A DNA stretch of 64,000 nucleotides from CALBPI01 sp963922335 (GTDB taxonomy: Bacteria > Pseudomonadota > Gammaproteobacteria > Steroidobacterales > Woeseiaceae): NCBI GenBank assembly GCA_963922335.1, contig CAWUIB010000002.1:1-64000 (forward strand), written 5' to 3'. The notes under the pieces were generated by a model. The model searched no databases. It saw only the letters and a program-made list of their open reading frames with translations, and had not been told where the DNA came from. The stretch's first letter is position 1; the number at the start of each line of letters is the position of its first letter. Position numbers and translations under genes: made by a program. Of the stretch, positions 50,176 to 58,629 are shown piece by piece.

Positions 50176-52226
50176 TCGATTCGGGTGATCCGACCCTTCT
50201 TGGCGCGACCGTGGTTGATGGGGGCGTCAACTTTGCCCTGCACTCGAGCACAGCGGAGCGTGTCGAGCTATGCCTGTTTGACGAGCAAAACCAAGAGCGT
50301 CGTGTGGATATGTTGGGACCACACAAGGACGTTTGGCACGGGTTCATCCCGAGTTTGTCGGTCGGCACGCGTTACGGGTATCGCGTCCATGGTCCATGGG
50401 ATCCAGCACGCGGATTGCGCCATAACGCGAACAAGCTGCTCATCGACCCTTATGCTCGCGAACTCTCGGGTGAGTTGGTCTGGGACGATTCCATATTCGG
50501 TCACTCGCTCGAAGATACTTACATTCCCAGCACATCAGACAGTGCCGCTTTTGTACCCCGCGGTGTAGTGGTACCGCCGCTGTCGCTCACCGCGAAAAGG
50601 CCGCTAACGTCGTGGTCAGACACGATCATCTATGAGGCATCGGTTCGCGCTCTCACCGCCCAGGACCATCGGCTGGAGACAGACATTCGCGGCCGGTTTC
50701 TCGGCGCTGCCAGCGACGAAATTATTGGTCACCTGAAGTCTCTCGGGATCACGGCGCTGGAGCTGTTGCCGATTCATGCCTATGCCGATGAACACTTCCT
50801 GGTACAGCGCGGTCTCAAAAACGCCTGGGGCTACAACACACTCGCCTTTTTTGCGCCGATGCCGCGATTTGCCCGGAGTGCCGCTTGTGCCGAGTTTGCG
50901 CACCTCGTCAATCGTCTCCACGATGCCAATATCGAGGTGATACTTGATGTCGTGTATAACCACACCGCCGAAGGCGATCTGCGAGGCCCAACCTTGTCGT
51001 GGCGGGGCATCGACAACCTCGCCTACTACCGTGTTCTGCCAGAAAATCCCGATCACTACGTGAACGATACCGGCACCGGGAACACCATCAACGCGGACCA
51101 CCCGACGACTCGGCAGATGATCCTGGACAGTCTGCGCTACTGGGCGGGAACATTTGGCGTGGACGGGTTTCGTTTTGACCTGGCGCCGATCCTCGGCCGA
51201 CATTTCTCCGGGTTCAACACGAACCACCCGCTACTCGAGCAGATCACTAACGACTCAATCTTGAGGCACTGCAAGTTGATTGCAGAGCCCTGGGATATTG
51301 GCCCGGGTGGTTACCAGCTAGGCGCGTTCCCGAAGGGTTGGGGAGAGTGGAACGATCGGTACCGGGATACGGTGCGCCAATTCTGGCGAGATGACGAACA
51401 TCGAACGCCGGCAATGGCACGACGATTACACGGCTCCGCTGACATATTTGAACGCGCGCTCCGGGCACCGGCGGCGAGCGTCAACTACGTAACCGCACAT
51501 GACGGGTTCACACTCAGAGATCTTGCGAGCTACGAAAGAACGCACAACGAGGCCAATGGCGAGAATAACCTCGACGGGCACAGGGACAACCACTCGATCA
51601 ATTTTGGTGTCGAGGGCCCTACCGATGACGTTGAGATCCTCGCCCATCGACGCAAGCACCGTCTCAACCTGCTTGCGTCCCTGCTGGTTTCACAGGGTAC
51701 GCCGATGATTCTCGGCGGCGACGAGCTCGGCCGCACTCAAGCGGGCAACAACAACGCGTACGCACAGGACAACGAAACCACGTGGTTCGACTGGCAAGAC
51801 GTCGATCAGGGATTTCTTGCTCGGGTGCGTGATCTGATCGCTTTGCGTAAACACCTGCCACTGTTGCGCCAGCAAGCCTTCCGTCACGGGCGTTCCACAA
51901 ACGAAGCCGGGTTGAAGAATATCCAATGGCATTCGCCCGACGGCGAGCAACTGGAGGGACTGGACTGGCATCACGCCCGCGCGGTCACGATGCTGCTTGT
52001 CGCGACTGAAAATGACGCGCCGGCATCCCCCGACCAGGCAGCAGTCGCCGTCAGTTTCAACCCGACCAATTCGCCCGTCGATTTCACGCTACCGCGCGTT
52101 GCTAGTAACGGCGCTTGGGTCGTTAGCGGCTATACCGACATCGAGCCACCGGCACTGCACGGCTGCGTCGTCGCGCAGGGCGCCCGCAGCACCAGCGTGC
52201 TTGCATGGCTGGGCGGCTCTCGCTGA
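50172..52226 (+). CDS. glgX: Glycogen debranching enzyme
   Basis: Cleaves alpha-1,6 branches in phosphorylase-trimmed glycogen. The 684 residues match GH13 subfamily 11 (E. coli GlgX 657). The N-terminal carbohydrate-binding module (about 8-100) is followed by the catalytic barrel with D336 (VDGFRFDLAPILGR), E372 (LIAEPWDIGPGGYQ) and the substrate-binding YVTAHDGFTLRDL; GDELGRTQAGNNNAY is also conserved. The ATG overlaps the glgP stop. It closes the operon and ends 18 bases from the convergent aldehyde dehydrogenase. Confidence 0.96.
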   Translation: MIDSGDPTLLGATVVDGGVNFALHSSTAERVELCLFDEQNQERRVDMLGPHKDVWHGFIPSLSVGTRYGYRVHGPWDPARGLRHNANKLLIDPYARELSGELVWDDSIFGHSLEDTYIPSTSDSAAFVPRGVVVPPLSLTAKRPLTSWSDTIIYEASVRALTAQDHRLETDIRGRFLGAASDEIIGHLKSLGITALELLPIHAYADEHFLVQRGLKNAWGYNTLAFFAPMPRFARSAACAEFAHLVNRLHDANIEVILDVVYNHTAEGDLRGPTLSWRGIDNLAYYRVLPENPDHYVNDTGTGNTINADHPTTRQMILDSLRYWAGTFGVDGFRFDLAPILGRHFSGFNTNHPLLEQITNDSILRHCKLIAEPWDIGPGGYQLGAFPKGWGEWNDRYRDTVRQFWRDDEHRTPAMARRLHGSADIFERALRAPAASVNYVTAHDGFTLRDLASYERTHNEANGENNLDGHRDNHSINFGVEGPTDDVEILAHRRKHRLNLLASLLVSQGTPMILGGDELGRTQAGNNNAYAQDNETTWFDWQDVDQGFLARVRDLIALRKHLPLLRQQAFRHGRSTNEAGLKNIQWHSPDGEQLEGLDWHHARAVTMLLVATENDAPASPDQAAVAVSFNPTNSPVDFTLPRVASNGAWVVSGYTDIEPPALHGCVVAQGARSTSVLAWLGGSR

Positions 52227-52244
52227 CCGCTGGCCCGTTACGCA

Positions 52245-53675
52245 CTAGGCAATTTTTGGCACAAACACGGACTTGGTTTCGAGAAACTCCTCAAACCCGA
52301 GCATGCCCCACTCGCGCCCATTGCCCGACTGTTTGTAACCACCGAACGGCGCCATGATGGAGCCACCGTGTCCGTTGATGTGAATACTGCCCGCTCGAAT
52401 TCTCGATGCGATACCCACCGCTCGCTCCGGGCTGGCCGACTGCACGTAGCCGGCAAGGCCATATGGTGTGTCGTTGGCGATCGCGATCGCCTCTTCTTCA
52501 TCCGCATAGCCGATAATGCACAGCACCGGTCCAAAAATTTCTTCGCGTGCGATCGTCATATCGTTCGTGACATCGGCGAAGACCGTCGGTCGGACAAAAT
52601 ATCCGGACTCAAGGCCATCGGGACGACCTGTCCCCCCTGCTACCAGGGTGGCACCTTCATCGATGCCCTTCTGTATCAACGCCTGGATCTTGTCGAATTG
52701 CGCTTCACTGACAACCGGTCCCATCCGCGTCGACTCATCGCGCGGATCACCCACAACGGTAGATTCCGCAACGTCAGCGGCAATCTTCGCCGCTTTCTCC
52801 ATCTGCCCTGCAGGCACAAGCATGCGGGTCGGCGCGTTGCATGACTGACCGCTGTTGTTGAAGACTTGCTTCGCGCCGGACGCCACTGCAGCCTCAAGAT
52901 CCACGTCATCCAGGAGGATATTCGGTGATTTGCCACCGAGCTCCTGCGACACGCGCTTCACCGACTCCGCCGCAGCCTGCGCAACCAGCACACCCGCGCG
53001 AGTAGAACCGGTGAAACTCATCATGGCGATATCGGGATGCGATGAAAGACGCGCACCTACATCCGGGCCAGTACCGTTCACCAGATTAAACACACCCGGC
53101 GGGACTTGCGCTTCGTGCAATATGTCAGCGAGCAGCATCGCGTCGACAGGTGCGATCTCGCTTGGCTTCAGCACCATCGTGCAACCTGCCGCCAGCGCAG
53201 GTGCGACCTTGCAGGCGATCTGGTTCTGCGGCCAGTTCCATGGCGTGATCAAACCACAAACACCGATCGCTTCGCGGGTCAGCAGATAGTCGCCTTGATG
53301 CGACTGCCATTCGAAAGACTCGAGTATTTTTCGGATCGCCTTGAAATGCGCAAGACCACTACCGGCCTGTGCCCGTGTCGCGAATTTCAATGGCGCGCCC
53401 ATCTCGTCGCTGATCGCCGCCCCAAGTTCCGGCAACTTGGCCTTGTAAATCTCAATAATGCGATCGATCACCGCCAGCCGGGTTTCAACAGTACTGTTGG
53501 ACCAGCTATCAAAAGCCGCTGTTGCTGCTGCGACTGCACGATCCACGTCCGCTTCGGAGCCGTTGGTGATTCGTGCGTAAGCGACCTCTGTTGCCGGGTT
53601 GATCACCTCCAGAACCTCTTCTGAGGCTGGAGTGACCCACCGTCCGTTGATGTAGAAGTTCAGATAGTCACGCAT
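52245..53675 (-). CDS. NAD(P)-dependent aldehyde dehydrogenase
   Basis: Oxidises an aldehyde to its acid. It has 476 residues, ALDH superfamily. The catalytic Cys is C279 in NNSGQSCNAPTRM and the general-base Glu is E245 in SQELGGKSPN; GLITPWNWPQNQI and FTGSTRAGVLV mark the Rossmann part. The C-terminus has FGGYKQSGNGREWGMLGFEEF. The substrate is unknown; similar enzymes act on betaine aldehyde, aliphatic or aromatic aldehydes. It diverges from a TetR gene across an AT-rich region with two likely operators, so TetR repression is expected. Confidence 0.93.
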   Translation of the reverse strand: MRDYLNFYINGRWVTPASEEVLEVINPATEVAYARITNGSEADVDRAVAAATAAFDSWSNSTVETRLAVIDRIIEIYKAKLPELGAAISDEMGAPLKFATRAQAGSGLAHFKAIRKILESFEWQSHQGDYLLTREAIGVCGLITPWNWPQNQIACKVAPALAAGCTMVLKPSEIAPVDAMLLADILHEAQVPPGVFNLVNGTGPDVGARLSSHPDIAMMSFTGSTRAGVLVAQAAAESVKRVSQELGGKSPNILLDDVDLEAAVASGAKQVFNNSGQSCNAPTRMLVPAGQMEKAAKIAADVAESTVVGDPRDESTRMGPVVSEAQFDKIQALIQKGIDEGATLVAGGTGRPDGLESGYFVRPTVFADVTNDMTIAREEIFGPVLCIIGYADEEEAIAIANDTPYGLAGYVQSASPERAVGIASRIRAGSIHINGHGGSIMAPFGGYKQSGNGREWGMLGFEEFLETKSVFVPKIA

Positions 53676-53770
53676 CGTTAAGTTTCCGTTGTGTCCAATT
53701 CCACTGGGGAGGAATGGTAACGCGGGCGCCCGCGCCCTGCAGCCAGCCTATTTCGCAATGTCGTTATGTT

Positions 53771-53798
53771 AATAATTCAATAGATTAATTGAATTATT
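53771..53798. promoter_or_regulatory. AT-rich inverted repeat, operator copy 1
   Basis: An 11-bp perfect inverted repeat (AATAATTCAAT and ATTGAATTATT) with a 6-base spacer, in the ALDH/TetR intergenic region. Its core TTCAATAGATTAATTGAA (53776-53793) recurs in related form at 53861. It lies about 96 bases before the ALDH start. Confidence 0.6.
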
Positions 53799-53860
53799 TC
53801 CTCCGTTAATTATTGTTTTTATTGTTTTTTCTAGATTTCGACATCATTCCCTTGCTATTT

Positions 53861-53878
53861 TTCAATAGGTCTATAGAA
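53861..53878. promoter_or_regulatory. Related palindrome, operator copy 2
   Basis: TTCAATAGGTCTATAGAA is an imperfect palindrome that shares TTCAATAG and the GAA end with copy 1. It lies 31 bases before the TetR ATG, where it could block TetR transcription. The centres of the two copies are 85 bases apart, close to eight helical turns. Confidence 0.55.
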
Positions 53879-53908
53879 TCCGCGATCATTGATTTCTGAG
53901 TGAAACCC

Positions 53909-54511
53909 ATGCCGGACAACACAGCACCGCGATACGAGCAACAAAAGCTCGCCGCCATACAGGCGGCGGCTCGCGTATTCGCTGAGCACGGGTACCACGG
54001 CGCGAGCACGAAGTTGATCGCCAACGAGATGGGCATAAAACAGGGGAGCCTCTACTACTACTTCAAATCGAAGCAGGATGCGCTCGCCGAAGTCTGTCTG
54101 TACGGACTTACCGACTATGTGGAACGACTGCAGCTTATCTCCAGTGCAGAGCAACCATTGGCGGGCCAGATTGTCGCGGTATTCTCAGCGCATCTGTCCG
54201 CGTACCGAGAGCGCAACGAAGCGCTCAAAGTCTACAACGACGAGCGTCACTACCTGCCCGAAGACGCGCGGACAGAAATTAAGCGCCTGGGCTCACTGTA
54301 CCGCCAAGAGCTCGAAGCGATGCTCGAGCGTGCCGTGACAGCAGGTGATCTGAGGGCTGAAGTGGATTGTCATTTCGCCGCACAAGCGATCATCGGCATC
54401 GGCAACGCATGGGGTGATCTCATCGTGCGGGATCCCGAACTCGACATCGTGGCACTTACACAGAAGTGCTCCGACATGGTCATGAATGGTTTCGCGAATC
54501 GAAACCGCTGA
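53909..54511 (+). CDS. TetR/AcrR-family transcriptional regulator
   Basis: A 200-residue TetR regulator. The DNA-binding domain (about 10-60) has the pattern AARVFAEHGYHGASTKLIAN, then EMGIKQGSLYYYFKSKQDAL. The C-terminal ligand domain is TetR_C-like with no obvious motif. It diverges from the aldehyde dehydrogenase and is followed 30 bases later by sat-cysC on the same strand, so it may be cotranscribed with, or control, both flanks. The ATG at 53909 is preferred over an in-frame GTG three codons earlier. Confidence 0.9.
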   Translation: MPDNTAPRYEQQKLAAIQAAARVFAEHGYHGASTKLIANEMGIKQGSLYYYFKSKQDALAEVCLYGLTDYVERLQLISSAEQPLAGQIVAVFSAHLSAYRERNEALKVYNDERHYLPEDARTEIKRLGSLYRQELEAMLERAVTAGDLRAEVDCHFAAQAIIGIGNAWGDLIVRDPELDIVALTQKCSDMVMNGFANRNR

Positions 54512-54541
54512 ATACAACAATACTCAAACGAGGATAACGAC

Positions 54542-56254
54542 ATGGGTGCATTCAAAGAACCACACGGCGGCAAGCTGGTAGAGCTCTACCTGCCGGAAGA
54601 CAAAGCCGAAGCAATGAAGACGGAAGCGAAAGACTTCCCATCATGGGATATGTCGCCGCGCCAGATTTGCGACCTCGATCTGATGATGTGTGGCGCGTTC
54701 TCGCCGCTGGAAGGATTCCTGACCGAAGCCGACTACAACGGTGTCGTTGAAGATATGCGCCTTGAGAGCGGCGTGCTGTGGCCGATGCCAATCACACTGG
54801 ACGTCAGCGAGGCTTTTGCAGAAGGCGTCAGTGTCGGCGACACCATCGCGCTGCGTGACCAGGAAGGCGTTATTCTTGCAGTGCTCGACGTCAGCGACAT
54901 CTGGTCGCCAGACAAGCAGCGTGAGGCCGAAAAAGTATTCGGTTCAACCGACGAAGCACATCCAGCTGTCGATTACCTCTTCAACAAGGCAGGCAGTGTT
55001 TACATCGGCGGTAAAGTGCGAGGACTCGAGCCACCGACGTTCTACGATTTCAAACTCCTGCGTGACACACCATCCGAGCTCCGCGGTCGATTCCGCAAGT
55101 TGGGCTGGCGCAAAGTTGTTGCGTTCCAAACGCGTAACCCATTACACCGCGCGCACCAGGAACTGACGTTCCGCGCGGCTCGCGAGGTAGACGCCAACCT
55201 TTTGATCCAACCGGTTGTCGGCCTGACGAAGCCTGGTGATATCGATCACTTCACTCGTGTGCGCTGCTATGAGCACGTACTCGAGCAGTACCCGGAGCAA
55301 ACGACCACACTTAGCCTGCTGAACCTGGCGATGCGGATGGCTGGCCCGCGCGAAGCCATCTGGCACGCGTTGATTCGCAAAAACTACGGCTGCACGCACT
55401 TCATTGTTGGTCGCGACCACGCAGGCCCCGGCAACGACTCGAACGGCAACGCATTTTACGGCCCTTACGATGCACAGGACCTGTTTAAAGAGCACGAAGA
55501 AGAGATGGGCATCAGCATGGTGCCGTTCAAGATGATGGTGTATGTCGAGAACAAGGCCGAGTACATGCCGGCTGACGCTACCGCGCCGCAGGATCGTGTA
55601 CTGAACCTTTCCGGCACCGAGTTCCGCCGCCGACTTCGTGAAGGGCTGGAGATCCCTGAGTGGTTCTCTTACCCGAAAGTTGTAGAAGAGCTGCGCCGTG
55701 CATATCCGCCAAAGGACAAACAGGGTTTCACCGTGTTTTTCACCGGCCTGTCCGGCAGCGGTAAGTCGACTGTTGCAAACGCATTAATGGTGAAGCTAAT
55801 GGAACAAGGCAGTCGTCCCGTGACGCTGCTCGATGGTGACGTCGTTCGCAAGAACCTCTCCAGTGAGTTGACCTTCAGCAAGGAACACCGCGATTTGAAC
55901 ATCCAACGCATTGGTTATGTAGCAAGCGAAATCACCAAGAATGGTGGTATCGCGATCTGCGCGCCAATTGCGCCCTACGCTGCAACACGCCGCGAAGTGA
56001 GAGAAGTCATCAGCGGGCTTGGTGGCTTTGTTGAAGTCCACGTATCAACACCGATCGAGGTGTGCGAAGCTCGGGACCGCAAAGGACTGTACGCAAAAGC
56101 TCGCGCGGGGCTCATCAAGGGCTTCACCGGCATCGACGATCCGTATGAAGTACCGGAGAACCCGGAACTCGACATCAATACCGCAGAACTCTCTGCTGAT
56201 CTCGCTGCACACCGCGTATTGCTGACGCTCGAGAAGATGGGGTACATCAAATAA
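54542..56254 (+). CDS. Bifunctional ATP sulfurylase / APS kinase
   Basis: A 570-residue Sat-CysC fusion. The N-terminal part (about 1-390) is a homo-oligomeric-type ATP sulfurylase with QTRNPLHRAH (196-205) and GRDHAGPG (290-297), which makes APS and pyrophosphate from ATP and sulfate. The C-terminal part (about 395-570) is an APS kinase with P-loop GLSGSGKST (402-410) and DGD (431-433), which makes PAPS. CysD/CysN are not involved. It is followed by pyrophosphatase with one base of overlap (TAATG). The PAPS could feed assimilation or sulfation; no reductase or sulfotransferase gene is in the window. Confidence 0.95.
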   Translation: MGAFKEPHGGKLVELYLPEDKAEAMKTEAKDFPSWDMSPRQICDLDLMMCGAFSPLEGFLTEADYNGVVEDMRLESGVLWPMPITLDVSEAFAEGVSVGDTIALRDQEGVILAVLDVSDIWSPDKQREAEKVFGSTDEAHPAVDYLFNKAGSVYIGGKVRGLEPPTFYDFKLLRDTPSELRGRFRKLGWRKVVAFQTRNPLHRAHQELTFRAAREVDANLLIQPVVGLTKPGDIDHFTRVRCYEHVLEQYPEQTTTLSLLNLAMRMAGPREAIWHALIRKNYGCTHFIVGRDHAGPGNDSNGNAFYGPYDAQDLFKEHEEEMGISMVPFKMMVYVENKAEYMPADATAPQDRVLNLSGTEFRRRLREGLEIPEWFSYPKVVEELRRAYPPKDKQGFTVFFTGLSGSGKSTVANALMVKLMEQGSRPVTLLDGDVVRKNLSSELTFSKEHRDLNIQRIGYVASEITKNGGIAICAPIAPYAATRREVREVISGLGGFVEVHVSTPIEVCEARDRKGLYAKARAGLIKGFTGIDDPYEVPENPELDINTAELSADLAAHRVLLTLEKMGYIK

Positions 56255-56877
56255 TGAGTGACAAGACCACTTACGCCTACCACCGGCCGCATCCCTGGCA
56301 TGGGCTGCGACCGGGTTCTGAGGCACCGAACAAGGTGAATGTGTTCGTCGAAATGACACCGTTCGATCATGTGAAGTATGAAATCGATAAGGAAACCGGT
56401 TTCATCCATGTCGATCGTCCGCAGCGCACGACAGCGCAGATGCCCTGTCTGTATGGGTTTGTTCCGCAGACTTACTGTGCGGAACGCGTTTGCGCACTGA
56501 GCCCACGCTCGGAGCGTGGCGACAGGGACCCTCTGGACATCTGCGTGCTCAGCGAGCGACCGGTGAATCGTGCCGAAATTACACTGCGTGCCTGGGTCGT
56601 GGGCGGTCTTCAGATGGTCGACAAGGGCGAGGCGGACGACAAGATCATTGCGATTCTCGAAGGCGATTTTGTCCACGGTCATATTCGTGACATCGACGAT
56701 TTGCCGCAGATTGCGATCGAGCGCATTCGTCACTACTTCCTCACCTACAAGATGAAGCCGGGCGAGACCCAACCCGTCGAAGGGGTCGAGCCGTATGGGC
56801 GCGAGCACGCGTTCAAGGTGATCGAAGCGGCACAGGAAGACTATATCCGCTACTTCGGTGATCACCCGATCGATTGA
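56254..56877 (+). CDS. ppa: Inorganic pyrophosphatase, family I
   Basis: Hydrolyses pyrophosphate to phosphate in the cytosol. The 207 residues are somewhat longer than E. coli PPase (176), with an N-terminal extension. The signature D-x-D-P-x-D is at 90-95 (GDRDPLDICVLSE). The core FVEMTPFDHVKYEIDKETG and YGFVPQTYC also fits. Its ATG overlaps the sat-cysC stop by one base, so the enzyme that removes pyrophosphate is made together with the one that produces it. This pulls the unfavourable ATP sulfurylase reaction forward. A stem-loop follows. Confidence 0.94.
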   Translation: MSDKTTYAYHRPHPWHGLRPGSEAPNKVNVFVEMTPFDHVKYEIDKETGFIHVDRPQRTTAQMPCLYGFVPQTYCAERVCALSPRSERGDRDPLDICVLSERPVNRAEITLRAWVVGGLQMVDKGEADDKIIAILEGDFVHGHIRDIDDLPQIAIERIRHYFLTYKMKPGETQPVEGVEPYGREHAFKVIEAAQEDYIRYFGDHPID

Positions 56878-56888
56878 TCGTTAAGGAA

Positions 56889-56920
56889 CGGGCGGCCTGC
56901 CGGTATGGGCAGGCTGCCCG
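56889..56920 (+). terminator. Stem-loop after pyrophosphatase gene
   Basis: CGGGC, G, GCCTGCC pair with GGCAGGC, T, GCCCG (13 bp including one G-U pair) around a 6-base loop, 12 bases after the ppa stop. No T-tract follows, so it may be a weak terminator or an RNA 3'-end stabiliser. Confidence 0.5.
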
Positions 56921-56952
56921 AACCTGCCCACTGGCGATTCTGTCGCGCCCCT

Positions 56953-56989
56953 CTGAATCGCGGAGTATATTCAAGTTCTGAATCACGGA
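56953..56989 (+). promoter_or_regulatory. 12-bp direct repeat before wHTH-TPR gene
   Basis: CTGAATCGCGGA (56953-56964) recurs as CTGAATCACGGA (56978-56989), with starts 25 bases apart and 11 of 12 bases the same. OmpR-type winged-helix proteins often bind direct repeats, and this one sits just before such a gene, so it is a candidate autoregulatory site. Confidence 0.35.
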
Positions 56990-57005
56990 ACGAGCATGGG
57001 GGCAC

Positions 57006-58565
57006 ATGACCACGTTCCATTTTGACGACCTGTCACTCGACACAGCGCAACGCAAACTGTCGCGCGGTGACCAGTCGATCGATATCGGCGGACTGAGCTA
57101 TGACCTGCTCAGCACGCTGGTCGAGGCTGCGCCGAATGCGGTAGGCCAAGCAGAGCTTGCCGAAGCCGTCTGGCACAATCGGGTCGTCACACCGGAAACG
57201 CTGAGCCAGCGAATCAGGCTGGTGCGCTCAGCGCTTGGCGACGACGCCGACGCTCCGCGTTACATCCGCACGATTCGCGGATTCGGTTATCAGCTCATAC
57301 CTGAAGTCAGCCAGATACAAGACCCCCTGCCATCGGTTGAGTCTCTCGAATTCGGTCATTCGCAGGGTCGAGACATGCAGTCGGCAGCACAGCGCCACGC
57401 TGTTGCCGTTTTGCCTTTCGGTGTTGTGCGACCAAGCCCGTCACGGCAGACGTTGGCAATTGGACTGCATCGCGACCTGATCAATGCGCTTGCACGCACC
57501 AGGGCCTTTCCGGTCACGGCGGGTGCTTCGACTCTGCGATTTGGTCCAAATGCAGATGCGCGCGATGTTGCTCAGCAACTGGGGGTGCGTTTTCTCGTTT
57601 ACTCGAATCTCAGGGAAGATCAGAACCACACAACGGTTGACCTTTCCCTGGTCGACGGAACGAATGCCAACGTGCTGTGGCGTGACGAAGTACGTGAGCG
57701 TAGCGACGACCTTCAGGCCTTGATGAACCAGATCATTGGAGCCATCACAGCGCAACTGGAGTCGGAAGTATTGCAGATCGCAAAACGCGAAGCGGTGCTG
57801 CCGAGCGCACGCCTCGATGCCTGGACCGCATACCATCGGGGCTGCTGGCACATGTACTGGTTTTCCTCAGAATCGTTGGACTCGGCCGAGCGATGGTTCA
57901 ACGTAGCGCGAACACTCGACCCTGGCGCAGCTCGACCCTGGGCATGCCTTTCATGGGTGCATTGGCAGCGCGTCTTTCTCGGGCTTACTGATGACCCCTG
58001 GCGCTCGATCGAGTTGGTGAGGTCATTCGCCAACGAAAGTCTGGCGCGAGATCAACATGATCCACTATCACACTGGGCTCTGGGTCGCGCCCTGCTTCTG
58101 GAGCGTGAGCTCGACAGCGCCGCTATGGTGCTCGCGCGAGCGGTTGAACTGAACCCCAGTTTCGCCGTTGGGCACTACTCGGTGGGGTTTGCGGAACTGC
58201 AACGCGGTGAACTGAAAGCGAGCGAGCAACATAGTGTGGAAGCCGCAGCGCTCAGCCCTTACGACCCGCTCCTTAGTCTGATGCTGACAACGCGCGCATT
58301 CAGCCGCACCTTGGCCGGCGATTGCGAGACCGGTGCAGCTCACATGCGTGAGGCACTACATCAACCCAATATTCACTTTGCCATCCGAGCGAAGGCGGTA
58401 GTCAGTTTCGCATTGGCCGGATGCCTGGACGAAGCAAGAACTCAGTACAGCCTGGTTCACGAGGCGCGTCCGGGATTCGACGCCGACGACTTTATTCAAA
58501 TCTTTCAGTACAAGCACGCAACCCATCTGACACAGTTTCGCAATGCGTTTGCGGCACTGAACTAG
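57006..58565 (+). CDS. Winged-helix regulator with TPR domain
   Basis: A 519-residue regulator. Residues 1-100 form an OmpR/PhoB-type winged helix, ending in the wing YIRTIRGFGYQL (86-97). Residues of about 125-245 resemble the CadC-type periplasm-like sensor fold often found in such proteins, with VAVLPFGVVRPSP and LGVRFLVYSNLREDQNHTTV. The rest is helical and TPR-like (about 260-519: YHRGCWHMYWFSSESLDSAE, ALGRALLLERELDSAAMVLA). No membrane segment separates the parts, so it differs from E. coli CadC and is probably cytosolic. Ligand unknown. It converges on the exported Cys-rich protein gene. Confidence 0.85.
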   Translation: MTTFHFDDLSLDTAQRKLSRGDQSIDIGGLSYDLLSTLVEAAPNAVGQAELAEAVWHNRVVTPETLSQRIRLVRSALGDDADAPRYIRTIRGFGYQLIPEVSQIQDPLPSVESLEFGHSQGRDMQSAAQRHAVAVLPFGVVRPSPSRQTLAIGLHRDLINALARTRAFPVTAGASTLRFGPNADARDVAQQLGVRFLVYSNLREDQNHTTVDLSLVDGTNANVLWRDEVRERSDDLQALMNQIIGAITAQLESEVLQIAKREAVLPSARLDAWTAYHRGCWHMYWFSSESLDSAERWFNVARTLDPGAARPWACLSWVHWQRVFLGLTDDPWRSIELVRSFANESLARDQHDPLSHWALGRALLLERELDSAAMVLARAVELNPSFAVGHYSVGFAELQRGELKASEQHSVEAAALSPYDPLLSLMLTTRAFSRTLAGDCETGAAHMREALHQPNIHFAIRAKAVVSFALAGCLDEARTQYSLVHEARPGFDADDFIQIFQYKHATHLTQFRNAFAALN

Positions 58566-58629
58566 ATGCGGGATTGCAGCAGGTGCTCCTCAGGAATGAA
58601 GCACCCACCGCAACCCACGTGCTCATGGG

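Noticed and set aside
54542..56254. Dissimilatory sulfur metabolism from the ATP sulfurylase
   Set aside because: The fusion to APS kinase points to PAPS synthesis, and no apr or dsr gene is present.
58582..58605. Inverted repeat GGTGCT/AGCACC between the wHTH-TPR gene and the exported protein gene
   Set aside because: Only 6 bp of stem with a 12-base loop and no T-tract; too weak to call a terminator.
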